Assembly (NCBI GenBank): GCA_028817775.1
Contig: JAPPOW010000180.1
Location: forward strand, 1 to 10,002
Direction: 5' to 3'
DNA: 10,002 nucleotides
From: Candidatus Melainabacteria bacterium
Lineage (GTDB): Bacteria > Cyanobacteriota > Vampirovibrionia > LMEP-6097
Shown: positions 1-6,419 of the stretch, in pieces
How the letters are laid out: each line of letters opens with the position of its first letter
How positions within the stretch are numbered: the stretch's first letter is position 1
Program-made: the position numbers and the translations under genes
The notes under the pieces: model-generated
Database searches by the model: none
Told to the model about the DNA's origin: nothing
Seen by the model: the letters and a program-made list of their open reading frames with translations, nothing else

Positions 1-12
1 TTCCCTCTGAGA

Positions 13-378
13 ATGGAATTCGATAATTCCAAGATTGATCCAGGCTTATTTGCGGTAAGCGAAGAGGATTCTGAAGCTGAAGAGCGGGCCTATATTCTTT
101 ATATCCATGAATATTTTAAAGACAAGCCCGAGCATTTACCCAGTTTGGTGCTCTACCATTTAGTTAGTATCAATTATGGTGATTTTGCTGTAGCTGAGGA
201 TGCTGAGTTGTTTGCCTCAAGTGTACTGGCGATGGATAAGGAGGACTATTACCAAAAGCTTTGCGTTTTGGTCGACCAGATTCCAGATAACCAGGCGCCT
301 CCCTCTCGTATTGAACTTGAGGATCAATTGATGAATGGTGGCGGTTCTTGTGGTAGTTCCTGCAGCTGCGCTTCTTAG
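13..378 (+). CDS. Small acidic protein of unknown function with Cys-rich C-terminal tail
   Basis: I do not recognise this 121-residue protein. Its N-terminal half is acidic (a run rich in Glu and Asp around residues 17-25) and is followed by predicted helices rich in Tyr, Leu and His. The end is distinctive: Gly-Gly-Gly-Ser and then Cys at 113, 117 and 119 in a Ser/Gly context, which could bind a metal or cofactor or form disulfides. There is no signal peptide or membrane segment. The frame stays open to the left edge of the window and no good ribosome binding site precedes the ATG at 13, so the true start may lie upstream. The gene ends 69 bases before a tetraheme cytochrome, but that gene has its own promoter, so a shared role is only a guess. 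The open frame and protein-like composition make it likely to be real. Confidence 0.6.
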   Translation: MEFDNSKIDPGLFAVSEEDSEAEERAYILYIHEYFKDKPEHLPSLVLYHLVSINYGDFAVAEDAELFASSVLAMDKEDYYQKLCVLVDQIPDNQAPPSRIELEDQLMNGGGSCGSSCSCAS

Positions 379-381
379 CAT

Positions 382-423
382 TTGACATAAATCAAAAGCT
401 TTTGATTCGTTATTAGGTATAAG
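382..423 (+). promoter_or_regulatory. CRP/FNR-type activator box with -10 hexamer (class II promoter) for the cytochrome gene
   Basis: TTGAC-ATAA-ATCAA lies at 382-395, one mismatch from the FNR/Dnr consensus TTGAT-N4-ATCAA. A -10 hexamer TATAAG (418-423, 5 of 6 matches to TATAAT) predicts a transcript start at about 430. The box centre (388.5) is then at -41.5, the classic class II activation position. A perfect 16-bp palindrome (391-406) overlaps the right half-site and adds another TTGAT half-site. The porin promoter in this window has the same box and the same spacing. The box and spacing are seen in the sequence; the regulator is inferred. Confidence 0.72.
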
Positions 424-447
424 AGTTAAGGATACTGAGTATATCTT

Positions 448-1056
448 ATGAAGGTCAATTGGTTACTTTTAGTTTTGGTTTTTCTACTTCTTAGCGTTAG
501 CTTTGTCTTTGATCTATGGGGTGAAAAAGAAAGAAGAGAAGAAATACCCCTGGTTGATTCAAGTTTCATTTCCAAGGATGCAGTTGCTCAGCCTATGCTT
601 GAGGCGAGAACTAAGATGACCAAGATGAACTGTGATTCTTGTCATGCAAATATTGTGCCTGGCAATAAACTTAAAACTAGTGAGCCTATGCACGCTGATA
701 TAGTCATGGAGCATGGCAAAAACAAAACTTGCATTACTTGTCATAGCCGGACACATCGAGAGAAATTAAGATCATGGAATGGGCAGGAAGTTCCTTTCTC
801 CAAGAGTGAGGTACTTTGTGGCAAGTGTCATGGTACTAAATTTCGTGACTGGGAGAAGGGAGTGCATGGCAGACTTAATGGACACTGGGATAAAAGTCGT
901 GGTGAACAGGTTCGTCTGACTTGTGTTGCTTGTCACAACCCTCATTCACCTAAGTTTAAGCCTTTGGAACCAGCTCCTGGGCCTCATCACATCCATGAAC
1001 TCAGAGAGTTTTTGAAGACAGTTAATCATTCAAAAAAAGCTAGCACTGGGCATTAA
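448..1056 (+). CDS. Membrane-anchored or exported tetraheme c-type cytochrome
   Basis: The 202-residue protein has four CXXCH heme c-binding motifs (residues 62-66, 95-99, 124-128 and 159-163). A hydrophobic N-terminal segment (about 5-23) looks like an uncleaved membrane anchor or signal peptide and would place the hemes in the periplasm. There are many other His residues (for example 82, 89, 103, 140, 146 and 166) that could be distal heme ligands. Size, heme number and a single anchor recall NapC/NirT- or NrfH-like quinol-oxidising cytochromes, but heme spacing and the Pro/His-rich stretch after the fourth heme (about 165-183) do not let me name a family. It probably relays electrons between the quinone pool and a periplasmic or outer-membrane acceptor. 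An FNR-type promoter precedes it, which fits induction under oxygen limitation or by nitrogen oxides. The predicted leader is only about 18 bases and its Shine-Dalgarno is weak. No oxidoreductase partner is in the window. Confidence 0.9.
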   Translation: MKVNWLLLVLVFLLLSVSFVFDLWGEKERREEIPLVDSSFISKDAVAQPMLEARTKMTKMNCDSCHANIVPGNKLKTSEPMHADIVMEHGKNKTCITCHSRTHREKLRSWNGQEVPFSKSEVLCGKCHGTKFRDWEKGVHGRLNGHWDKSRGEQVRLTCVACHNPHSPKFKPLEPAPGPHHIHELREFLKTVNHSKKASTGH

Positions 1057-1087
1057 AAAAATAGTGCAGCCATTGAGGCTGCACTAT
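1055..1087 (-). terminator. Rho-independent terminator between convergent cytochrome and porin genes
   Basis: A perfect 11-bp inverted repeat (ATAGTGCAGCC at 1061-1071 and its complement at 1077-1087) encloses a 5-base loop. The A-run at 1055-1061 becomes a U-run after the hairpin on the minus strand, so this is a canonical terminator for the porin transcript. On the plus strand no T-run follows, so it would at best act weakly for the cytochrome gene. Confidence 0.85.
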
Positions 1088-1115
1088 CAAAAGCTCGTTT
1101 GAGAGGAATTGGAGC

Positions 1116-2300
1116 TTATATTGTTGCGGTTAAGCCAGCACCAATGAACCAGTTATTGTCTTCACCGTCAAAGGTATTTGCGCTAGGAACGCCATACTTC
1201 CAAACATAGTAGACAGTAGAGTTGATAGTCTTATTGAATTTATGAATCCAGAAATTCAAGTTGATTATCGGGCTAGTACCAACTCTAGACTCGTTCCAGA
1301 GTATATGTGAGGCTAGTATATCTTTGTCAGTAGGTTTAGTTACAAGACCAGCTGTGATTTGGTTGTGAGAGTAGGAAGCTCCTGAACCATCAGTTGCATT
1401 GTGCAAGGCATATCTAATATATGAAGTAAGTCTTTTGTGCCACTTTTGCACCCATGATGCATAAGGCACATAGCTAGTGTCACCATCAGTTGTTCCGTTA
1501 GGAATGCGGAAGACATCATCGTTAGCATAAATTAAACCGATATTGAATTGACCCGGATATTTCTCTCCCCAATTTTTATTGGCTTCTGAAATACCATAGA
1601 AATTATCACCAAAGCTTTCAAGTTGAGCTACCGCAAAAGCTTGCTTGAAACCCCAACGATCAAAGAAGCTATCGCCATCGTTGTCTTTGATTGAAGTAAC
1701 GAAGCCATAAGAGCCACTTGCTTGAATGCTATTCAAATGATCAGCATCTCTTCTTTGGTTGATTAGATTTAGAATATTGTTGGTGTTTGCAAGAGTGCCA
1801 AAGAACGGTCGCTCACCGATATCAAACGGGTCAGGAGCAATTTCATCCTTATCAAAGAATCTTCTGTTGGCAAATTTACCAAAAACAAACTGAGCATCAT
1901 GTCCGCTGATTTTAAAATCATCTTGAATAAACAATTCTGGTATGTCAACCAAGGCATCGTCAAAAAAATCATCTCTACCTGGGTGATCAATTGTTGTGAA
2001 GCCTTCCACTCTGGTTACTATCTTGCCCTCGTGACCGTCCCAATTGTAAAGCGGACTATGGGTTTCAACTCTGTAGTCGATAATTGCATTGTAACCATCG
2101 GTACCACCAGAGACGCCATTATTCCAGAAGTGCGCAAAAGTTGTATCTGCATGTACTTCTGTTTCTTTCAGGGATTCCATTAGGTTGATAGTTTCGCCAG
2201 CTTCAAGTGGCTCATCATCAAACTTAAGGGCAAAGGCCGGACCAAAGCTTGATAAAAATAAAGCTAGGATCAGTAAGGTTGAATGTGTTTTTTTAATCAT
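1116..2300 (-). CDS. Outer-membrane beta-barrel porin, possibly OprB-like
   Basis: The 394-residue protein has a signal peptide of about 24 residues: a Lys-Lys basic start, a Leu-rich core and a likely cut after Ala-Phe-Ala. The mature part is rich in Asp, Asn, Gly and aromatic residues with alternating short strands, typical of an outer-membrane barrel. Stretches such as FVFGKFANRRFFD and GQFNIGLIY recall OprB/DcaP-type substrate porins, but no S-layer homology domain is present and the protein does not end in the usual Phe. I therefore hold the OprB link loosely; the substrate is unknown. I chose the ATG at 2300 because GGAGAA lies 5 bases upstream and it gives a clean signal peptide. The ATG at 2345 would add 15 residues ahead of it and lie upstream of the predicted transcript start. 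The gene has its own FNR-type promoter and a strong terminator. Confidence 0.82.
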   Translation of the reverse strand: MIKKTHSTLLILALFLSSFGPAFALKFDDEPLEAGETINLMESLKETEVHADTTFAHFWNNGVSGGTDGYNAIIDYRVETHSPLYNWDGHEGKIVTRVEGFTTIDHPGRDDFFDDALVDIPELFIQDDFKISGHDAQFVFGKFANRRFFDKDEIAPDPFDIGERPFFGTLANTNNILNLINQRRDADHLNSIQASGSYGFVTSIKDNDGDSFFDRWGFKQAFAVAQLESFGDNFYGISEANKNWGEKYPGQFNIGLIYANDDVFRIPNGTTDGDTSYVPYASWVQKWHKRLTSYIRYALHNATDGSGASYSHNQITAGLVTKPTDKDILASHILWNESRVGTSPIINLNFWIHKFNKTINSTVYYVWKYGVPSANTFDGEDNNWFIGAGLTATI

Positions 2301-2305
2301 ATAAA

Positions 2306-2311
2306 TTCTCC
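2306..2311 (-). promoter_or_regulatory. Shine-Dalgarno sequence of the porin gene
   Basis: GGAGAA on the minus strand ends 5 bases before the ATG at 2300. It is the best ribosome binding site in the window and decides the start over the upstream ATG at 2345. Confidence 0.85.
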
Positions 2312-2335
2312 ATATGAAATATTCCCCGCGACACA

Positions 2336-2377
2336 ATTTAAGCATCGGCTAGATTCAAATTGCTTGACAAAAATCAA
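2336..2377 (-). promoter_or_regulatory. CRP/FNR-type activator box with extended -10 hexamer (class II promoter) for the porin gene
   Basis: On the plus strand the box reads TTGAC-AAAA-ATCAA (2364-2377); on the minus strand it reads TTGAT-TTTT-GTCAA. The -10 is TTAAAT (2336-2341, minus, 4 of 6 matches), preceded by an extended TGC (2342-2344). The predicted start is about 2329, which puts the box centre (2370.5) at -41.5. The distance from box centre to -10 is the same as at the cytochrome promoter. The 5' leader would be about 28 bases and contains the Shine-Dalgarno. Confidence 0.7.
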
Positions 2378-2391
2378 GTCTTAATTGAGTT

Positions 2392-3564
2392 TTATGTTTT
2401 TGAAAGCTTTTTCAGGATTGCTAGGCTTAAATTAATCCTCTCCTCAAAAGAGTCTATGCAGGTAAACTCCTCTGGTGAATGGATCTTGCCACCACGGACA
2501 CCAAGGGTGTCGATATTAACTAGTCCATGCTCAAATAAATTATTACCATCGCAGCAGCCACCAGTATCTCGTTTAGAGATTGCTAAATTTAATTCCTTGG
2601 CACAAGTTTCAATCAAGCTATAAAGATTTTCTAGTTCTTGATTTGGAATTTTGGGCTTGCGGTTGAATTTGCCATGTAGGCTTAGTTCGATATTTTCAGT
2701 TTGATTGATTTCTTTGATAATGCGTTCAAGTTCTTGATTGGCATGATCAATATCACCCTGGTCCTCGACTCTAATATTAATGCCTAAGCTAGCCCGGTCA
2801 GGCACTGCATTAAGTGGTCCACCACCTTCAATAGCGCCAAAGTTGATGATCAAAGAATCAGAGTTTAATTTATTGGTTGCCGTGATGAAATCTGCAAGGG
2901 CTACAATGGCGCTGGCTCCTTGCTTGAATTCTCTACCAACATGGGCTGCTTTGCCACGAGCAATCACTGTAAAATTACCAACGCCTTTGCGGCGGTAAGC
3001 TATAGAACCATCACTCAAACCCGGCTCATAAATTAAGCCTACTTTATTTCGCTTAGCAATCTCTGGAAACAAGGTTTGTGAGCCTGGAGAACCAATCTCC
3101 TCGTCAGCATTAATAAATACCTGCCAAGCAATTGAACCAGCCTGGTCACTTGCTTCAAACAACTCAAGTGCTTTGAGCATTACTACTAGCCCGCCCTTAA
3201 GATCAGCGACACCAGGACCACCCATAGTTTGCTTATCGATCATGCTACAAGTTTGAAAATCTGAATCAATAGGAAATACCGTGTCCATATGTCCCATGAG
3301 TAAGATTGGGATAGCATCGGGCTTGGTATTTATCCGGCGAATAGATAGAGATTTACCCAGAGGGATTTTTAGTTCATTGCCAACTTCATCGACAGTAATT
3401 TGGTCGGGGACTTCAAGCTCCTCAATCTCTATATCTTGAAAGCTTTGTTGGTACTGAGCCTTGATTTGCTCAAGCATCTTGGCTAAGCCAGCAAGATTAT
3501 AGGAATGTGAATTAATTTCAGCCCATTGCTTGGTTAATTCGATGCATTGATTGGTGTCTACCAC
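2392..3564 (-). CDS. M20 family zinc metallopeptidase, carboxypeptidase G2-like
   Basis: This 390-residue enzyme should hydrolyse C-terminal amide bonds using two zinc ions. The expected residues are all present: His92 and Asp94 in GHMDTVFP, bridging Asp121 in GPGVADLKGG, the catalytic base Glu155 and ligand Glu156 in NADEEIGSPGS, Glu180, and His362 in GGKIHSPEEF. Spacings between the first five metal-site residues equal those I recall for Pseudomonas carboxypeptidase G2 (29, 34, 1 and 24 residues). His208 in AAHVG lies in the dimerisation lid domain (about 190-300). There is no signal peptide, so it is probably cytoplasmic. The substrate cannot be read from sequence; ArgE/DapE-like or dipeptidase roles remain possible. 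The start is a GTG with no Shine-Dalgarno but with an extended -10 seven bases upstream, suggesting a leaderless mRNA. The gene is divergent from pheT and lies 91 bases upstream of the porin on the same strand. Confidence 0.9.
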   Translation of the reverse strand: MVDTNQCIELTKQWAEINSHSYNLAGLAKMLEQIKAQYQQSFQDIEIEELEVPDQITVDEVGNELKIPLGKSLSIRRINTKPDAIPILLMGHMDTVFPIDSDFQTCSMIDKQTMGGPGVADLKGGLVVMLKALELFEASDQAGSIAWQVFINADEEIGSPGSQTLFPEIAKRNKVGLIYEPGLSDGSIAYRRKGVGNFTVIARGKAAHVGREFKQGASAIVALADFITATNKLNSDSLIINFGAIEGGGPLNAVPDRASLGINIRVEDQGDIDHANQELERIIKEINQTENIELSLHGKFNRKPKIPNQELENLYSLIETCAKELNLAISKRDTGGCCDGNNLFEHGLVNIDTLGVRGGKIHSPEEFTCIDSFEERINLSLAILKKLSKT

Positions 3565-3570
3565 AATAAG

Positions 3571-3579
3571 ATTCTATCA
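3571..3579 (-). promoter_or_regulatory. Extended -10 promoter of the M20 peptidase gene, probably leaderless
   Basis: TGATAGAAT on the minus strand is an extended -10 (TGN plus TAGAAT, 5 of 6 matches). Seven bases separate its last T from the GTG, so the predicted +1 is the G of the start codon. No -35 hexamer is visible; that region falls in the arm of the adjoining palindromic repeat. Confidence 0.55.
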
Positions 3580-3592
3580 TTCAAAATTATGA

Positions 3593-3717
3593 GCAGACGG
3601 TCACTTCGTTCCCTGCAGACGGAAGTTTTCAACTTCCTGCAGACGTTACACTGCGAGCAGGCGAAGCCGTCTGCAGGAGCTTTGGCTCCGTTTGCAGGGA
3701 ACGAAGTGACCGTCTGC
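3593..3717. repeat. 125-bp compound palindrome with cruciform-like architecture
   Basis: The outer arms (3593-3617 and 3693-3717) are a perfect 25-bp inverted repeat. Two perfect side hairpins lie inside: GGAAGTT-TTC-AACTTCC (3621-3637) and GGAGC-TTTG-GCTCC (3676-3689). An inner 9-bp stem (3637-3645 with 3668-3676) encloses a 22-base centre. The 7-mer GCAGACG occurs three times in the left half (3593, 3615, 3639). Each copy is mirrored on the right by CGTCTGC (3711, 3668) or the variant CGTTTGC (3689). It fills the gap between the divergent M20 and pheT genes and has no open reading frame of note. Confidence 0.9.
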
Positions 3718-3735
3718 CCGTAAGAATGTTAAAAT
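3706..3735 (+). promoter_or_regulatory. Promoter of pheT, probably leaderless or nearly so
   Basis: TAAAAT (3730-3735, 5 of 6 matches) is preceded by an extended TGT (3727-3729). A -35-like GTGACC (3706-3711, 4 of 6) sits 18 bp upstream, inside the right arm of the compound palindrome. The predicted +1 is 3742, one base before the ATG. There is no room for a Shine-Dalgarno or an attenuator leader peptide. Confidence 0.55.
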
Positions 3736-3742
3736 CACCCTT

Positions 3743-6304
3743 ATGAAACTATCCTACAACTGGCTCAAAGATTTCCTTGACCTTTCAGGTACTAATCCAG
3801 AGGAGTTATCAGAAAAACTCACCATGTCAGCTTTTGAAGTTGAAGGGATTGAAGCTACTGGGGCAGTACTTGGTCATGACGTGGTCCTGGGACAGATCAA
3901 GCAGATTGATAAACACCCAGATGCTGATAAATTACAGGTCACCCAAACGGCTATCGGTTTCGATGATGATGGCTCTGAAATCATAGAACAAATTGTCTGT
4001 GGTGCTAACAATATTGCTGTAGGACAGCAAGTGCCAGTGGCAATAGTAGGTGCCACTGTTAGCAATAGGCATGATGGTTCAGAACTAAAGATCAAGAAAT
4101 CAAAAATCAGAGGAGTTGAGAGTAAGGGAATGCTTTGCTCGGCTGATGAGCTTGGTTTCTCCGAGGCTGCTATTAAATCAATCAAAGAAAAGCAAGGAGA
4201 TGGCATTTATATTCTTGACTCTAATGAGAAGATTGGCACTCCGCTAGCTAAGGTATTGAAGCAAGAACCTGATTATGTACTAGATGTCGGTGCTCGTAGT
4301 AACCGCGGTGATGCCCTCTCTGTCTATGGTCAAGCTCGCGAGATGGCAGCAGTGCTCGATTGTGATTGCAAGCAGCCAGTAGTTAAAGAATTTAAATTTG
4401 ATTCAAGTGTCGCTAGTGTCAAACCACTTATTAAGGATGAAAATGATTGCCAGCTCTTCTACACTATCGCTGTTGAAGGTGTTGAGATTAAAGAATCACC
4501 GGAGTGGTTGCAAGAGCGTATCAATGCTATGGGCACTAAGTCGATTAATAATGTAGTCGATATCTCTAACTATGTTTTGCTTGAATTGGGGCAGCCAATG
4601 CATTTCTATGATAGAGAAAAGATTTCAGGAGGCTTCCTTGAAGTGCGCCGCGCCAAAGCGGGTGAGAAGCTTGTTACTTTAGAGGAGCAAGAGGAAGAGC
4701 TATCTAGTACTAATTTAGTTATTGCTGATCAAGCTGGTCCTAGCTCACTGGCTGGAGTCATGGGTGGACTTGATTCTTCAATTAATGATGGTACTACTAA
4801 TCTTGTGATTGAAGTTGCAGTATTTAGCCCAGCTCTAGTACGTAAGAGTTCTCGTGCTGCAGGAGTCGAGTCTGAATCTAAGCGCCGCTTTGAACGTGGG
4901 GTAGATAGAGCGATGAGCCGCACTGCTTTGCTTAGAGCAGTCAATTTATTAGAAGAATTAGCTTGTCCTGAAGGTGGCAGCTTGAGAATTGGTGAGATTC
5001 AAGTTGCTGGTTCTGAAACTATTCCCGGGCTCAAACTTAAATTGAGACCAGAACAAGTTGAGCGTCAGCTTGGTATTAAACTTGATGCTGATCACATAGT
5101 TTCTTTGTTAGAGAGGCTAGGCGTTCGGTCACTGCGAGGAGGAGTGACGAAGCAATCCAATGCAAAAGACCCTGCATTAGATTGCTTCGCTGACGCTCGC
5201 AATGACGTTATGGAGTTCTCAATTCCTAGCTATAGACAGATGGATATAACTAGAGAAGTAGATTTGATTGAAGAGATCGGTAGACTCTATGGTTTCTCCA
5301 ATATTCCAGTCTGTGCGCCGGGAAGTTCTAGCTCAGTAGTTTCCGAACAAACGAAGCAAGTGCAGACCAAAACTAAGATTAGAGAAGCTTTTGTGGCAGC
5401 TGGTTTTGCTGAAGCTTCCCTAAGTAGTTTGATTGGGGATAGTTTAGTGGCGCTTGATTCTGTGAGCCCCGAATTGATTGGCGCTAAGCGAGGAGTCTCT
5501 ATTGAGATGGACAACCCTCTCTCTCGCGAGCATAGAGTATTGCGCCAGTCGATGCTACCGGGTTTGATTCAGGCTGCTAGCCGTAACTATGCTTACGATA
5601 AATCAATTGATATCAAGTTGTTTGAGCTTGGTAAGGTCTATCACTATCAAGGTGAGGGTGAGGCTGATGCTCAAAATGCTAAGGAAGAAAATAAATTTGC
5701 AGCAATTTTAGTTAAGACTGAAGTAGATTGGACTCAAAGCAAGAGTAAGACTTTGGCTGAAAATTTCTTTGGTTTCAAATCGATTGTCGAGAATTTATTC
5801 CCGCGCGCTCGTTTTGCTGCAATTGAATCAGCTGAACTTGCCGGCAATAGCTTTGTTCATCCTGGTATCTCTGCGATTATTAGCCAGGACAATAGAACTA
5901 TTGGTTTGATTGCTAAGCTGCATCCAAGTATCCGCGATGAGTGGGATCTGCCAGATGAAAGCTATGTGCTTGAGCTCGATCATCCGCAACTAGCTGGTGT
6001 GAAGTTTAAGCCAATTGCTTCTACTCCTATTACTGAGCGTGATATCACGGTTGATAGTGCTGATGATATTAGTTGTGACGCAATCGAGACCTTTATTAGT
6101 AAATCTAAATTGAAAGATCTTAAGGCAGTTAAATTGCATAGTCTTTATCGTAGGGCTGACGAGAAAGAAGCAAGTAAGAGTTCTACCTTCAGACTTAAGT
6201 TTCAATCAGATACTGAGACTTTGACTGGTGAAGTGATTGATGCTGAGATCGAGAAGCTGAAGTCTAAATTGGAAGCTGATCTTGGGGTTGCTTTTAGAGC
6301 GTAG
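3743..6304 (+). CDS. pheT: Phenylalanyl-tRNA synthetase beta subunit
   Basis: This 853-residue protein is the beta chain of the cytoplasmic alpha2-beta2 enzyme that charges tRNA-Phe. Domains in order: an N-terminal OB-fold tRNA-binding domain (about 40-155, with HPDADKL at 58-64); the B3/B4 region (about 210-390), which includes the family stretch VVDISNYVLLELGQPMHFYD (271-290); the B5 domain (about 430-525, ending in VDLIEEIGRLYGFSNIP); a catalytic-like core (about 540-740, with NPLSREHRVLRQSMLPG at 591-607); and a C-terminal ferredoxin-like anticodon-binding domain (about 757-853). It is longer than typical members (about 790 residues). Part of the excess is a 27-residue segment (462-488) encoded by a palindromic repeat inside B5, just before the conserved PSYR. 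pheS is not adjacent, which is unusual. Transcription probably starts at or next to the ATG. Confidence 0.97.
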   Translation: MKLSYNWLKDFLDLSGTNPEELSEKLTMSAFEVEGIEATGAVLGHDVVLGQIKQIDKHPDADKLQVTQTAIGFDDDGSEIIEQIVCGANNIAVGQQVPVAIVGATVSNRHDGSELKIKKSKIRGVESKGMLCSADELGFSEAAIKSIKEKQGDGIYILDSNEKIGTPLAKVLKQEPDYVLDVGARSNRGDALSVYGQAREMAAVLDCDCKQPVVKEFKFDSSVASVKPLIKDENDCQLFYTIAVEGVEIKESPEWLQERINAMGTKSINNVVDISNYVLLELGQPMHFYDREKISGGFLEVRRAKAGEKLVTLEEQEEELSSTNLVIADQAGPSSLAGVMGGLDSSINDGTTNLVIEVAVFSPALVRKSSRAAGVESESKRRFERGVDRAMSRTALLRAVNLLEELACPEGGSLRIGEIQVAGSETIPGLKLKLRPEQVERQLGIKLDADHIVSLLERLGVRSLRGGVTKQSNAKDPALDCFADARNDVMEFSIPSYRQMDITREVDLIEEIGRLYGFSNIPVCAPGSSSSVVSEQTKQVQTKTKIREAFVAAGFAEASLSSLIGDSLVALDSVSPELIGAKRGVSIEMDNPLSREHRVLRQSMLPGLIQAASRNYAYDKSIDIKLFELGKVYHYQGEGEADAQNAKEENKFAAILVKTEVDWTQSKSKTLAENFFGFKSIVENLFPRARFAAIESAELAGNSFVHPGISAIISQDNRTIGLIAKLHPSIRDEWDLPDESYVLELDHPQLAGVKFKPIASTPITERDITVDSADDISCDAIETFISKSKLKDLKAVKLHSLYRRADEKEASKSSTFRLKFQSDTETLTGEVIDAEIEKLKSKLEADLGVAFRA
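5128..5206. repeat. 79-bp palindromic element inserted in frame within pheT
   Basis: The left arm (5128-5164) and right arm (5173-5206) are complementary apart from a few mismatches and a 3-base gap, with an 8-base loop. The core GAAGCAATCYAATGCA is shared with the intergenic element after dcd. It is read as residues 462-488 of PheT without a stop, in a surface-loop-like position between a conserved helix (LLERLG) and the PSYR strand of the B5 domain. The encoded peptide has no resemblance to the usual family sequence at this point. It resembles in behaviour the Rickettsia palindromic elements, which also insert into reading frames. Confidence 0.88.
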
Positions 6305-6308
6305 TCTC

Positions 6309-6399
6309 CTGTCATCCTGAGCCCTTTAGGGCGTCAGGATCTCTCTAACTTAGCTATGAGATCCTGACGTCGTGCCTAAGGCACTCCTCAGGATGACAG
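6309..6399. repeat. 91-bp palindromic element between pheT and the next gene
   Basis: The outer arms CTGTCATCCTGA (6309-6320) and their complement (6388-6399) are perfect. An inner 12-bp stem (6332-6343 with 6358-6369) is also perfect. Two small hairpins sit between them: GCCC-TTTA-GGGC (6321-6332) and TGCC-TAA-GGCA (6373-6383). Because ATCCTGA and TCAGGAT flank each small hairpin, the element can also fold as two tandem hairpins (6314-6340 and 6361-6394). It may also end the pheT transcript, though no T-run follows. Similar GTCATCCTGAG-type repeats occur in many unrelated bacteria, as far as I recall. Confidence 0.9.
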
Positions 6400-6404
6400 T
6401 TTGC

Positions 6405-6413
6405 TGGTAGACT
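6405..6413 (+). promoter_or_regulatory. Extended -10 promoter of the membrane protein-pilT unit, probably leaderless
   Basis: TGG-TAGACT gives an extended -10 (hexamer at 6408-6413, 4 of 6 matches). Its last T is 7 bases before the GTG at 6420, so the predicted +1 is the first base of the start codon. No Shine-Dalgarno and no convincing -35 are visible. The site starts 6 bases after the palindromic element. Confidence 0.45.
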
Positions 6414-6419
6414 AAATCT

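Noticed and set aside
334..378. Selenoprotein or recoded UGA at the Cys-rich tail
   Set aside because: The tail is encoded by normal TGT and TGC codons and ends in TAG; no in-frame TGA or SECIS-like hairpin is needed.
1899..2183. Open frame on the plus strand opposite the porin
   Set aside because: It is antisense to the barrel protein, has no start signals, and its composition is that of a shadow frame.
2301..2345. Upstream ATG giving a porin 15 residues longer
   Set aside because: It would place a non-signal-like sequence before a clean signal peptide. It lies upstream of the predicted transcript start and has no ribosome binding site, whereas the ATG at 2300 has GGAGAA at good spacing.
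2360..2623. Open frame on the plus strand opposite the end of the peptidase gene
   Set aside because: It lies antisense to a well-supported M20 enzyme, including its conserved C-terminal motifs, and its translation has no recognisable features.
3593..3742. Attenuator or T-box leader for pheT
   Set aside because: There is no Phe-rich leader peptide and no T-box. The predicted promoter lies between the palindrome and the ATG, so the hairpins would not be in the pheT mRNA.
5126..5208. Possible frameshift or pseudogene in pheT at the unusual segment
   Set aside because: The frame is the same before and after the segment and conserved motifs resume directly (PSYR, DLIEEIGRLYG), so it is an in-frame insertion.
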